17,507 nucleotides of DNA from Deltaproteobacteria bacterium. Lineage in GTDB: Bacteria; Desulfobacterota; GWC2-55-46. The stretch covers positions 1-17,507 of the forward strand of contig JACRNN010000054.1 of assembly GCA_016234955.1 (NCBI GenBank), read 5' to 3'. Under the pieces are notes generated by a model. The model was not told the DNA's origin and searched no databases. It saw only the letters and a list, made by a program, of their open reading frames with translations. The translations under genes were made by a program, and so were the position numbers. This document shows, in pieces, positions 7,917 through 14,030 of this stretch (within the stretch, counting starts at the first letter, position 1; every line of letters begins with the position of its first letter).

Positions 7917-8897
7917 ATGAAGGTAAAGCAGGAACTGCTCAAACTCCTTTCCCCGCAGACCTCGAGCGACGAGGATAGGCTGAGGATAGCGAACAACGAC
8001 CCTCTGGCCCCGCCGCTTGAACCCGCCGCCGCTCTCACCGCGCTCTTTGTCCTTGGATATGACAAGGTTGCCTCTGTCGCGGAGGCCGCGAAAAAGAGCA
8101 TAGAGGCGTATCCGGCGCACAGCGTCATAGAGGCGCTGAATAAAAGGCTCGACCCCCTCGTGATAAGAAAGGCCGTCGCGCTCCACAGGGACAATGAGGC
8201 GGTATTGATAATGGCCGCGCTCAACCCCGGCGCGGACGACGATACCCTGAGGGTCATTGCCGAGACCGGCCCAGAGGAGCTACTGGAGATGTTCGTCGAA
8301 GAAAAGGATATGCTCAGGAAAAAGCCGTTCCTTGCCGGGGCCGTCAAAAAAAACCCGCTTGCCGGCGATGTGCTTAAAAAGAGGGTCGACTCGGTCGTCT
8401 CCTCCAGGGAGGCGGAGGCGCCAGCCGGGGAGGAAGTAAAAAAAGACGAACCGGCCCTCACCTCCCCTGGCGCCCACCATGACGAGCAGAATATGTACAA
8501 GCTCGTCCAGTCGCTCAGCATGGCCCAGAAGGTCAAATACGCGCTCTGCGGCAACAAGTCCGCGAGAGAGCTATTGATAAAGGACAGGAACAAGATGGTC
8601 GCCTACGCTGTATTGAAGAACCCGGGGATAACGGACGACGAGGTGCTCAGGGTCGTAATGACCAAGGGCACCACGGATGACGTCCTGCGGCATATCGCGA
8701 GGAACAAGGAGTGGATTAAGAGCTATAACATACGGCTCGGAGTAGCCACGAACCCCAAGACACCGCTGACCATTTCCATAAAGATGCTCGACTTCCTTTA
8801 TGAAAAGGACCTTGCGAAGCTGGCCAAGAGCAAGAACGTGCCGAGCGTGCTCGCCTCTTCCGCCAGAAAAAAGATAGAGTCAAAGGTGAAAAAGTGA
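7917..8897 (+). CDS. Hypothetical helical-repeat (HEAT-like) protein
   Basis: I do not recognise a named family. The 326-residue protein appears wholly alpha-helical with spaced repeats of the form ALNPGADDDTLRVIAET (101-117), VLKNPGITDDEVLRVVMTK (232-250) and VATNPKTPLTISIKMLDFL (276-294), resembling HEAT or leucine-rich-variant units. A charged linker rich in Glu, Ala and Lys (about 162-192) divides it into two helical lobes. There is no signal peptide, membrane segment or catalytic motif. The ATG at 7917 was chosen because the protein becomes conserved-looking there (MKVKQELLKLL); an upstream ATG at 7851 would add 22 residues with a Trp/Cys/Arg-rich composition unlike the rest, and AAGAGG about 12 bp before 7917 is a weak ribosome-binding site. 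It is 10 bp upstream of nfo and 86 bp after the EF-G2 gene. Confidence 0.82.
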   Translation: MKVKQELLKLLSPQTSSDEDRLRIANNDPLAPPLEPAAALTALFVLGYDKVASVAEAAKKSIEAYPAHSVIEALNKRLDPLVIRKAVALHRDNEAVLIMAALNPGADDDTLRVIAETGPEELLEMFVEEKDMLRKKPFLAGAVKKNPLAGDVLKKRVDSVVSSREAEAPAGEEVKKDEPALTSPGAHHDEQNMYKLVQSLSMAQKVKYALCGNKSARELLIKDRNKMVAYAVLKNPGITDDEVLRVVMTKGTTDDVLRHIARNKEWIKSYNIRLGVATNPKTPLTISIKMLDFLYEKDLAKLAKSKNVPSVLASSARKKIESKVKK

Positions 8898-8907
8898 TCT
8901 TCTCCAT

Positions 8908-9789
8908 ATGCCCATAGGGGTGCACACCTCCATAGCCGGAGGTGTCTCGAACTCGATAGACAGGGCCGTTGCCCTCGGGTGCGACGCCGTGCGGATATTC
9001 GGCAGGAACCCCAGGACCTGGTCCTTCAGCCCTGTCGAAGGCACGGAGGCCGGACTGTTCAAGTCCAAGAGAGAGAAGGCCGGACTTTGGCCCGTGGCCG
9101 TGCATACGACGTACCTCATAAACCTCTGCGCGCCTGTTGAGGAGACGTTTGAAAAGTCCGTAAACCTTTTCAAGCTCGAGCTCGCCTCGGCGGAGGCGCT
9201 TGGGGCCGACTACCTCGTTACGCATCTCGGGAGCCCCGGGGAACTCGGAGGGGAGTTTGCCCGCGCGAGGATACTTGAGGCGCTCAGGGAGGCGGCTCAA
9301 GACGGGCTCGGCAAAAAGACCGGGATACTGCTTGAGAATACAGCCGGGAGCGGCCATACCTACGGCAGTTCCCTCCATGAGATCGGCATGGTGGCGAAAG
9401 GGGCCGAGGGGTTCGGCCTCAGGGTCGGACTCTGCCTCGACACTTGCCACGCCTTCGCCGCCGGGTACGCCATGACCACGCCCGCGGAGGTGGAGGGGCT
9501 GGTATCCACCCTGGACAGGGAGGCGGGCCTTGAGCGGGTGAAGCTCATCCACCTGAACGATTCAAAGGGGGCCTTTGGATCGAGGCTCGACAGGCACGAG
9601 CACATAGGCGAGGGGCATATAGGCAGAGAAGGCTTTACGGCGATCCTCTCTCACCTGGCCCTCTCTAAAATCCCCATGATACTCGAGACGCCGAAGAAGA
9701 GCGAGGACGACGACCGGAGGAACTTGAAGACCGTAAGGGATATCCTGAAGAAGGCCCGTGTGCAACAGCCTAAAAGGGGCTTGCGTTAA
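8908..9789 (+). CDS. nfo: Endonuclease IV (AP endonuclease)
   Basis: It cleaves DNA 5' to abasic sites and trims damaged 3' ends in base-excision repair. The 293-residue protein is a TIM-barrel enzyme with three zinc ions. By alignment from memory with E. coli Nfo, all nine ligands are present: H66 (VHTTYLINL), H106 (VTHLGS), E143 (LLENTAG), D178 and H181 (LCLDTCHAFAAGY), H215 (HLNDSKG), D228 and H230 (LDRHEHIG) and E260 (ILETPK). The N-terminus IGVHTSIAGG fits the family start. The ATG at 8908 has no clear ribosome-binding site; an in-frame stop 19 bp upstream excludes earlier starts, so translation may depend on the gene 10 bp before it. The usual HPGS after H106 reads HLGS here. Confidence 0.96.
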   Translation: MPIGVHTSIAGGVSNSIDRAVALGCDAVRIFGRNPRTWSFSPVEGTEAGLFKSKREKAGLWPVAVHTTYLINLCAPVEETFEKSVNLFKLELASAEALGADYLVTHLGSPGELGGEFARARILEALREAAQDGLGKKTGILLENTAGSGHTYGSSLHEIGMVAKGAEGFGLRVGLCLDTCHAFAAGYAMTTPAEVEGLVSTLDREAGLERVKLIHLNDSKGAFGSRLDRHEHIGEGHIGREGFTAILSHLALSKIPMILETPKKSEDDDRRNLKTVRDILKKARVQQPKRGLR

Positions 9790-9822
9790 CCCCTCTTTAT
9801 GGTTTAGATTATCTTATCCAGC

Positions 9823-9844
9823 AAAAAACCGCGGAGGTTTTTTT
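9823..9844 (+). promoter_or_regulatory. Small hairpin overlapping the trxB ribosome-binding site
   Basis: AAAAAACC (9823-9830) can pair with GGTTTTTT (9836-9843) across the loop GCGGA. The trxB ribosome-binding site GGAGG (9833-9837) lies in the loop and stem, and the GTG start follows at 9845. The stem is mainly A-T, so it is weak; followed by T's it could act as a mild terminator of nfo transcripts or tune trxB translation. This is a structural observation only. Confidence 0.35.
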
Positions 9845-10750
9845 GTGTACGATCTTATCATCGTTGGCGGCGGGCCCGCGGGGCTCACCGCCGGAATCTA
9901 CGCTCAGAGGGCGCGGCTAAAGACGCTCCTGCTGGAAAGGGAGTTCGTCGGCGGGCAGATAGCCCTGAGCGACGTCATCGAGAACTACCCCGGTTTTCCG
10001 TCTATAAGCGGGGCCGCCCTCATGGAGCAGTTCGAGGCCCACGCCAAGAAGTTCGGCCTCGAGATAAGGCTCGCGGGCGTGCTGAACATATCCGACGAGG
10101 CAGGGGTAAAGGCGCTCAAGACGACGGAGGGAGAGCTCAAGGCCAGGGCCGTCATAATAGCCACCGGCGCTAAACCGAGAAGGATCGGCGTCCCAGGGGA
10201 GAAGGAGCTTACGGGCAAGGGGGTCTCATACTGCGCCACGTGCGACGGCCCGTTTTTCAGGAACCGGAGGGTCATGGTCGTCGGCGGGGGGGATACGGCC
10301 GTCAAGGAGGCGGTATACCTCTCCAGGCTCGCCTCCACGGTCTACGTAGTACACAGGAGGGACAAGTTCAGGGCCGAGAAGCTCCTGCAGGAGAAGATGG
10401 AGGCGTCCGCCAACGTGGTCCTCCTCAGGAGCCACATACTCAGGGAGATAAAGGGCGAGGGCGGCGTGGTTAAAAGGGCGGCGGTGGAGGACCTCAAGAG
10501 CGGCGTTGTGAGAGATATCGAGCTGGAGGGCGTCTTTGTCTTCGTGGGCATAAACCCGACCACCGACTTCGTGGACGTCGAGAAGAACGACGGCGGCTTC
10601 ATAAAGACTAACGAGCGGATGGAGACGAGCGCGGCCGGCATATTCGCGGCCGGGGACTGCCGCACCACCCCGCTCCTGCAGGTGGCTACCGCCGTCGGCG
10701 ACGGGGCCATAGCCGCTTACATGGCCGAGGCCTACATAGAGGGCCATTGA
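9845..10750 (+). CDS. trxB: Thioredoxin-disulfide reductase
   Basis: This FAD enzyme passes electrons from NADPH to thioredoxin and so supports cytoplasmic disulfide reduction. The 301-residue form shows the FAD-binding GGGPAGL (8-14), a further ATGA segment (106-109), the redox motif CATC (130-133) in SYCATCDGPFF, the NADPH-binding GGGDTAVKEA (147-156) followed by HRRDKFRA (170-177), and the C-terminal FAD site GIFAAGDCR (265-273). The GTG at 9845 was chosen because GGAGG sits 7 bp upstream and the protein then begins YDLIIVGGG, the usual start. The open frame extends back to 9758 but would overlap nfo and add 29 unconserved residues. No thioredoxin gene is adjacent. A related ferredoxin- or flavin-linked reductase cannot be wholly excluded, but the HRR motif points to NADPH. 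Confidence 0.94.
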   Translation: MYDLIIVGGGPAGLTAGIYAQRARLKTLLLEREFVGGQIALSDVIENYPGFPSISGAALMEQFEAHAKKFGLEIRLAGVLNISDEAGVKALKTTEGELKARAVIIATGAKPRRIGVPGEKELTGKGVSYCATCDGPFFRNRRVMVVGGGDTAVKEAVYLSRLASTVYVVHRRDKFRAEKLLQEKMEASANVVLLRSHILREIKGEGGVVKRAAVEDLKSGVVRDIELEGVFVFVGINPTTDFVDVEKNDGGFIKTNERMETSAAGIFAAGDCRTTPLLQVATAVGDGAIAAYMAEAYIEGH

Positions 10751-10786
10751 CCGGGGGCCTATTTTTTTAACGTTCCGGACACCCCC

Positions 10787-10807
10787 CCGGAGACTTTCAA
10801 GTCCCGG
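10787..10807 (+). promoter_or_regulatory. GC-rich hairpin just upstream of the carbamate kinase gene
   Basis: CCGG-A-GACTT (10787-10796) can pair with AAGTCCCGG (10799-10807): nine pairs with one bulged A, of which eight are likely given the tiny loop. The stem takes in the first two bases of the ribosome-binding site GGAGG (10806-10810) for the start at 10815. It could limit translation of that gene; nothing else supports a role. Confidence 0.4.
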
Positions 10808-10814
10808 AGGTTTC

Positions 10815-11762
10815 ATGGTAGAGACGGCAGGCGCGATAATAGTCTCCATAGGCGGCAACGCCATCATAAGGCGCTCCGACTCCGGCGCCATAGAGGAGCA
10901 GTTCGAGAACGTGAGGTCGGTCTGCGCCTGCATAGCCCGGATGGTCAGGGCCGGAGGCTCCGTCATAATCACCCACGGCAACGGCCCCATAGTCGGCAAT
11001 ATCATGATAAGGAACGAGGCCGTAAGGGACAGGATCCCGCCCATGCCGCTCTATATGTGCGACGCGGACAGCGAGGGGGGCATAGGCTTCATGATACAGC
11101 AGACCCTCCATAACGAGATACACAGGGCGCACAAGATACAGGACGTAGTAACGGTCGTGACGCAGGTCGTTGTCGACGGAGCCGACCCCGCCTTCAAAAA
11201 CCCCGCGAAACCAATCGGGCCCTATTACACGGAAGAAGAGGCTGAGAGGCTCGCACACAGGGGCTGGGTGATGGGCAGGGACGCGGTCAAGGGGTACAGG
11301 CGCGTGGTGGCCTCGCCGAGGCCGAAAAGGATTGTGGAGGCCGAGGCCATAAGAAAGATATGCGAGGCGGGCATTGTCGTCATCGCCGCCGGCGGAGGGG
11401 GCGTGCCGGTGGTGGAGGCGGAGGACGGCACGCTCAAAGGGGTGGACGCCGTAATCGATAAAGACCTCGCCACCGCGCTCCTTGCCAGGCAGACAGGGGC
11501 CGGGCTCATCATAAACCTCACGCAGGTGGACAGGGTCTATCTCAACTACGGCGCTCCGGGACAGACCGGGTTGAGCGAGCTTACCGTTGCTCAGGCCAGG
11601 GGATATCTGAACGAAGGGCAGTTCCCCCCCGGGAGCATGGGCCCCAAGATAGAGGCGGCCATGGAGTTCCTTGAGGGCGGCGGCAAAGAGGTCGTCATAA
11701 CCGAGCCGGAGCTTATAGAGGACGCGCTCGCGGGAGAGGCGGGGACACGGATAGTGCCGTAG
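10815..11762 (+). CDS. arcC: Carbamate kinase
   Basis: Family members make ATP and carbamate from carbamoyl phosphate and ADP, ending arginine, agmatine or purine/allantoin degradation. The 315-residue protein belongs to the amino-acid-kinase fold: SIGGNAII (11-18), THGNGPIVGN (53-62), DADSEGGIGF (83-92), KPIGPYY (132-138), YRRVVASPRP (161-170), AGGGGVPV (192-199), GVDAVIDKDLATALLA (209-224) and GQFPPGSMGPKIEAA (268-282). Most members read GNGPQVG and AxSQGxIGY, so the I59 and E87 positions are unusual. The ATG at 10815 follows GGAGG by 4 bp. No arginine deiminase or catabolic ornithine carbamoyltransferase is near, so its source of carbamoyl phosphate is not shown. It lies 64 bp after trxB. 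Confidence 0.9.
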   Translation: MVETAGAIIVSIGGNAIIRRSDSGAIEEQFENVRSVCACIARMVRAGGSVIITHGNGPIVGNIMIRNEAVRDRIPPMPLYMCDADSEGGIGFMIQQTLHNEIHRAHKIQDVVTVVTQVVVDGADPAFKNPAKPIGPYYTEEEAERLAHRGWVMGRDAVKGYRRVVASPRPKRIVEAEAIRKICEAGIVVIAAGGGGVPVVEAEDGTLKGVDAVIDKDLATALLARQTGAGLIINLTQVDRVYLNYGAPGQTGLSELTVAQARGYLNEGQFPPGSMGPKIEAAMEFLEGGGKEVVITEPELIEDALAGEAGTRIVP

Positions 11763-11865
11763 CCGGGGCCGCGTATTGGTAGTGAAAGGGTGCGTTTTAA
11801 TCCCGATTTCATGGTATTTTTAAGTTAATCGTACATTATTTATAAGTAAGGTAAAGGTTCGAGAC
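11763..11865 (+). promoter_or_regulatory. AT-rich intergenic region, probable promoter for the DUF2130 gene
   Basis: The 103-bp gap turns markedly AT-rich from about 11794 to 11850, unlike the neighbouring genes. A possible pair is TTAAGT (11820-11825) and TATAAG (11841-11846), but the 15-bp spacing is short, so the exact boxes are uncertain. No repeat or hairpin terminator was seen here. Confidence 0.3.
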
Positions 11866-13113
11866 ATGGCAGAGCAGAACATAATATGCCCGCATTGCGG
11901 CAAGGATATAGAGCTTACCGCGGCCCTTTCCGGCAGGATAAAGGAAGAGGTGCGGAAGGACTTCGAGGACAGGGCCAGGCACAAAGAGCTTGAGATCAAG
12001 AAGAGGGAGGATGAGCTCTCAAGGAGGGCCCGCGTCTTTGAGGATTCCAAGAGGTCGCTTGAGGAGTCCTACGAGAGGAGGCTTGCCGTTGAGAAGGCGC
12101 GGCTCTCGGACGAGGCCGTGAAGAGGGCCAGGGAGCAGTTGACGGTGGAGCTGAAAGACCTTCAGGAACAAAACTCCGAGAAGGAGAGACAACTGGCCGT
12201 CCACGTCAAGGCCGAGCTCGACATGCGCAAGAAGATGAGGGAGATGGAGGAGGAGAGAAAGAGGCTCGACCTCGACGTGGCGAGAAGGATGGATGAGGAG
12301 AGGGAGAGGATACGGCAGACCACCCTTGAGATGTTCAGCGAGGAGCACAGGCTCAAGGACCTGGAGAAGGACAAGCGGATACACGACCTGCTTAAGGCCC
12401 TGGATGAGGCCAAAAGGAAGGGCGAGCAGGGCTCCATGCAGGCGCAGGGGGAGGCGCTCGAACTCGACCTCGAGGGGCTTTTAAAGTCGCGTTTCCCCGT
12501 GGACGCCGTTGAGCCCGTGCCCAAGGGGATGAGGGGCGCGGACATAGTGCAGAGGGTCTATACCAGAGGCGGGCAGTACTGCGGCTCCATAGCGTGGGAG
12601 TCCAAACGGACGAAGGCGTGGAGCGACGAGTGGATAACCAAGCTCAAGGACGACCAGCGGGAGGTAAAGGCGGAATTCGCGGTGCTCGTCACCGAGGCCA
12701 TGCCCAGGGGCGTAAACTCCTTCGCCTGCGTGGAGGGCGTATGGGTGACAAACGTCCCCCTGGCCGGGAGCCTCGCCGAGGTGCTGAGGACCGGCCTCAT
12801 ACAGCTCGCCCAGGCCAAGCTGTCGGAGATCGGCAAGAACGAGAAGATGGAGGCGATATACAATTACCTCTCAGGCTCGGAGTTCAGGCAGAGGATAGAG
12901 GCGGTCGTTGAGGCGTTCAGGTCGATGAAAGACGACCTTGATCGTGAGAGAACGGCGATGATGAAGATATGGTCCAAGAGGGAGAAGCAGATAGAGCGCG
13001 TGGCGGCGAATACCGCGCGCATGTACGGCGATATGCAGGGGATAATAACGACGCTCCCGGAGATAAACGCCCTGGAGTTGGGCCCGGGGGTTCATCAGCT
13101 GGACGAGGATTGA
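11866..13113 (+). CDS. DUF2130 family protein: zinc ribbon, coiled coil, nuclease-like domain
   Basis: The biological role is not known. The 415-residue protein begins with a half zinc-ribbon motif IICPHCGKDIEL (6-17), then a long highly charged coiled coil (about 22-200, rich in Glu, Arg, Lys and Leu). The conserved C-terminal domain (about 205-330) reads RGADIVQRV, GSIAWESKRTKAW and LKDDQREVKAEFAVLVT. D226, the E245-S-K247 pair and Q264 fit the pattern of PD-(D/E)XK nucleases (Asp, then E-x-K, then Gln/Lys on the next helix). A second helical part (330-400) follows. The order of parts resembles the RmuC-type layout of coiled coil plus nuclease fold, though the family differs. No restriction or recombination partner is adjacent. 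It is followed by a double-hairpin repeat. No signal peptide. Confidence 0.88.
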   Translation: MAEQNIICPHCGKDIELTAALSGRIKEEVRKDFEDRARHKELEIKKREDELSRRARVFEDSKRSLEESYERRLAVEKARLSDEAVKRAREQLTVELKDLQEQNSEKERQLAVHVKAELDMRKKMREMEEERKRLDLDVARRMDEERERIRQTTLEMFSEEHRLKDLEKDKRIHDLLKALDEAKRKGEQGSMQAQGEALELDLEGLLKSRFPVDAVEPVPKGMRGADIVQRVYTRGGQYCGSIAWESKRTKAWSDEWITKLKDDQREVKAEFAVLVTEAMPRGVNSFACVEGVWVTNVPLAGSLAEVLRTGLIQLAQAKLSEIGKNEKMEAIYNYLSGSEFRQRIEAVVEAFRSMKDDLDRERTAMMKIWSKREKQIERVAANTARMYGDMQGIITTLPEINALELGPGVHQLDED

Positions 13114-13157
13114 GGGGTGGAAAGCATATTGCGGCCTTTATGCCGAAAAAAAGCCGC

Positions 13158-13233
13158 GTAGGTTGGGTTAGCGGAGCGTAACCCAACAATCCTTCCGGCA
13201 AATCGTTGGGTTGAAAAACGCAACCCAACCTAC
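13158..13233. repeat. Palindromic double-hairpin intergenic repeat (copy 2)
   Basis: The 76-bp element has perfect 12-bp terminal inverted repeats, GTAGGTTGGGTT (13158-13169) and AACCCAACCTAC (13222-13233). Two hairpins lie inside: 13162-13186 (GTTGGGTTA with TAACCCAAC) and 13205-13229 (GTTGGGTT with AACCCAAC, loop GAAAAACGC). It begins 45 bp after the DUF2130 stop and shares its plan with the element at 4146-4217. It could protect or end the upstream transcript, or be a non-autonomous mobile repeat. Confidence 0.88.
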
Positions 13234-13284
13234 TACTCTGAATCAAGCGCTCATTTAGATACGTAGACTCTGGAGTGGAATAAA

Positions 13285-13587
13285 ATGCCTAATGACAGAA
13301 AGAACGTTTCACACCATATCCTGCCTACTGCCGCGAATTTGCTTGGGATATGCTTTTTGATGGTAACATTCATAAAGGCATCGGGCTTGAAGAACAGGAC
13401 CATCCTCGATGACTTTGCCGGGCTGGCGATAATCATATTCCTCTTCGCCAGCATCTTTTCATACGCCGCGATGCGTTCAGCAACTAAATCAGAGGTATAC
13501 GAGAGGGTCGCGGACCTGATCTTCATCTTGGGCCTCGGCCTCATGGCGTTCATAACGTTGATAGTCGCCTTCGAGGTGATATATTAG
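13285..13587 (+). CDS. Small membrane protein, three predicted transmembrane helices
   Basis: I do not recognise a family. The 100-residue protein has a short polar start with two histidines (MPNDRKNVSHH) and three hydrophobic segments: about 14-32, 44-62 and 77-98. The loop between the first two contains KASGLKNRTILDD and the one between the last two RSATKSEVYERVAD. It ends right after the third helix. GGAG (13272-13275) stands 9 bp before the ATG, which supports this start. The stop codon TAG is formed at the boundary with the MITE-like element at 13588; the last G may come from that insertion, so the original C-terminus could have been different. It is flanked by repeats on both sides and may have its own transcript. 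Confidence 0.72.
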   Translation: MPNDRKNVSHHILPTAANLLGICFLMVTFIKASGLKNRTILDDFAGLAIIIFLFASIFSYAAMRSATKSEVYERVADLIFILGLGLMAFITLIVAFEVIY

Positions 13588-13730
13588 GGAACCTCTGATT
13601 AATTCGCAATAGCATGTCATTCTGAGCAAAGCGAAGAATCTCAACGTCTATAAAATCAATAAGTTACGAGATTCTTCGGTCGCTACGCTTCCTCAGAATG
13701 ACAGAAAAACATAATTAATCAGAGGCTTCC
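13588..13730. repeat. Complete MITE-like element with terminal inverted repeats
   Basis: The 143-bp segment is bounded by GGAACCTCTGATTAATT (13588-13604) and AATTAATCAGAGGCTTCC (13713-13730), inverted repeats that differ by one inserted base. TTA flanks both sides (13584-13586 and 13731-13733), as a short target duplication would. Inside, GTCATTCTGAG and GAAGAATCTC (13616-13641) are mirrored by GAGATTCTTCG and CTCAGAATGAC (13670-13702), so the RNA would fold into a long double stem. There is no coding capacity. The right end matches the partial copy at 4240-4319. Confidence 0.85.
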
Positions 13731-13756
13731 TTAGCATATAAGGATTGGTGCGGAAG

Positions 13757-14020
13757 ATGCTCGATTCGATAATAGAGTACATAGTCATAGCTACGGTAGC
13801 CATGTCCCTCGGCCTGCTGCCGGCGTATATCGCCTTCAGGAACGGCAGGAGCATGCTGAGTTGGTGGATATACGGCACGTTGCTCTTCCCCGTGGCTATC
13901 GTACACGCGCTGATGCTCGGCAGGATGTCCATGGGCGGATGCCCGTACTGCCGCAGTATTGTGGACAGGAACGCGGATTACTGCAAGAGGTGCGGCTACG
14001 AGTTCCGTTCCAGCGAGTGA
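13757..14020 (+). CDS. Small membrane protein with C-terminal zinc ribbon
   Basis: The function is unknown. From the ATG at 13757 the protein has 87 residues with two hydrophobic helices (about 7-27 and 35-56). A C-terminal cytoplasmic-type zinc ribbon follows, CPYC at 62-65 and CKRC at 76-79. The ribbon looks like the zinc-ribbon tails of small bacterial membrane or inner-membrane regulatory proteins. TTG (13745) and GTG (13748) starts in the same frame would add three or four residues; TAAGGA at 13739-13744 is 12 bp before the ATG, so the exact start is uncertain. The MITE-like element lies 26 bp upstream. Its stop is 10 bp from the stop of the convergent gene, leaving no room for a terminator. 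Confidence 0.75.
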   Translation: MLDSIIEYIVIATVAMSLGLLPAYIAFRNGRSMLSWWIYGTLLFPVAIVHALMLGRMSMGGCPYCRSIVDRNADYCKRCGYEFRSSE

Positions 14021-14030
14021 GCCGCACTCC

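Noticed and set aside
10751..10770. Possible intrinsic terminator after trxB (seven T's at 10762-10768)
   Set aside because: Only a 5-bp stem (AGGCC with GGCCT) with a long loop can be drawn, so the evidence is too weak.
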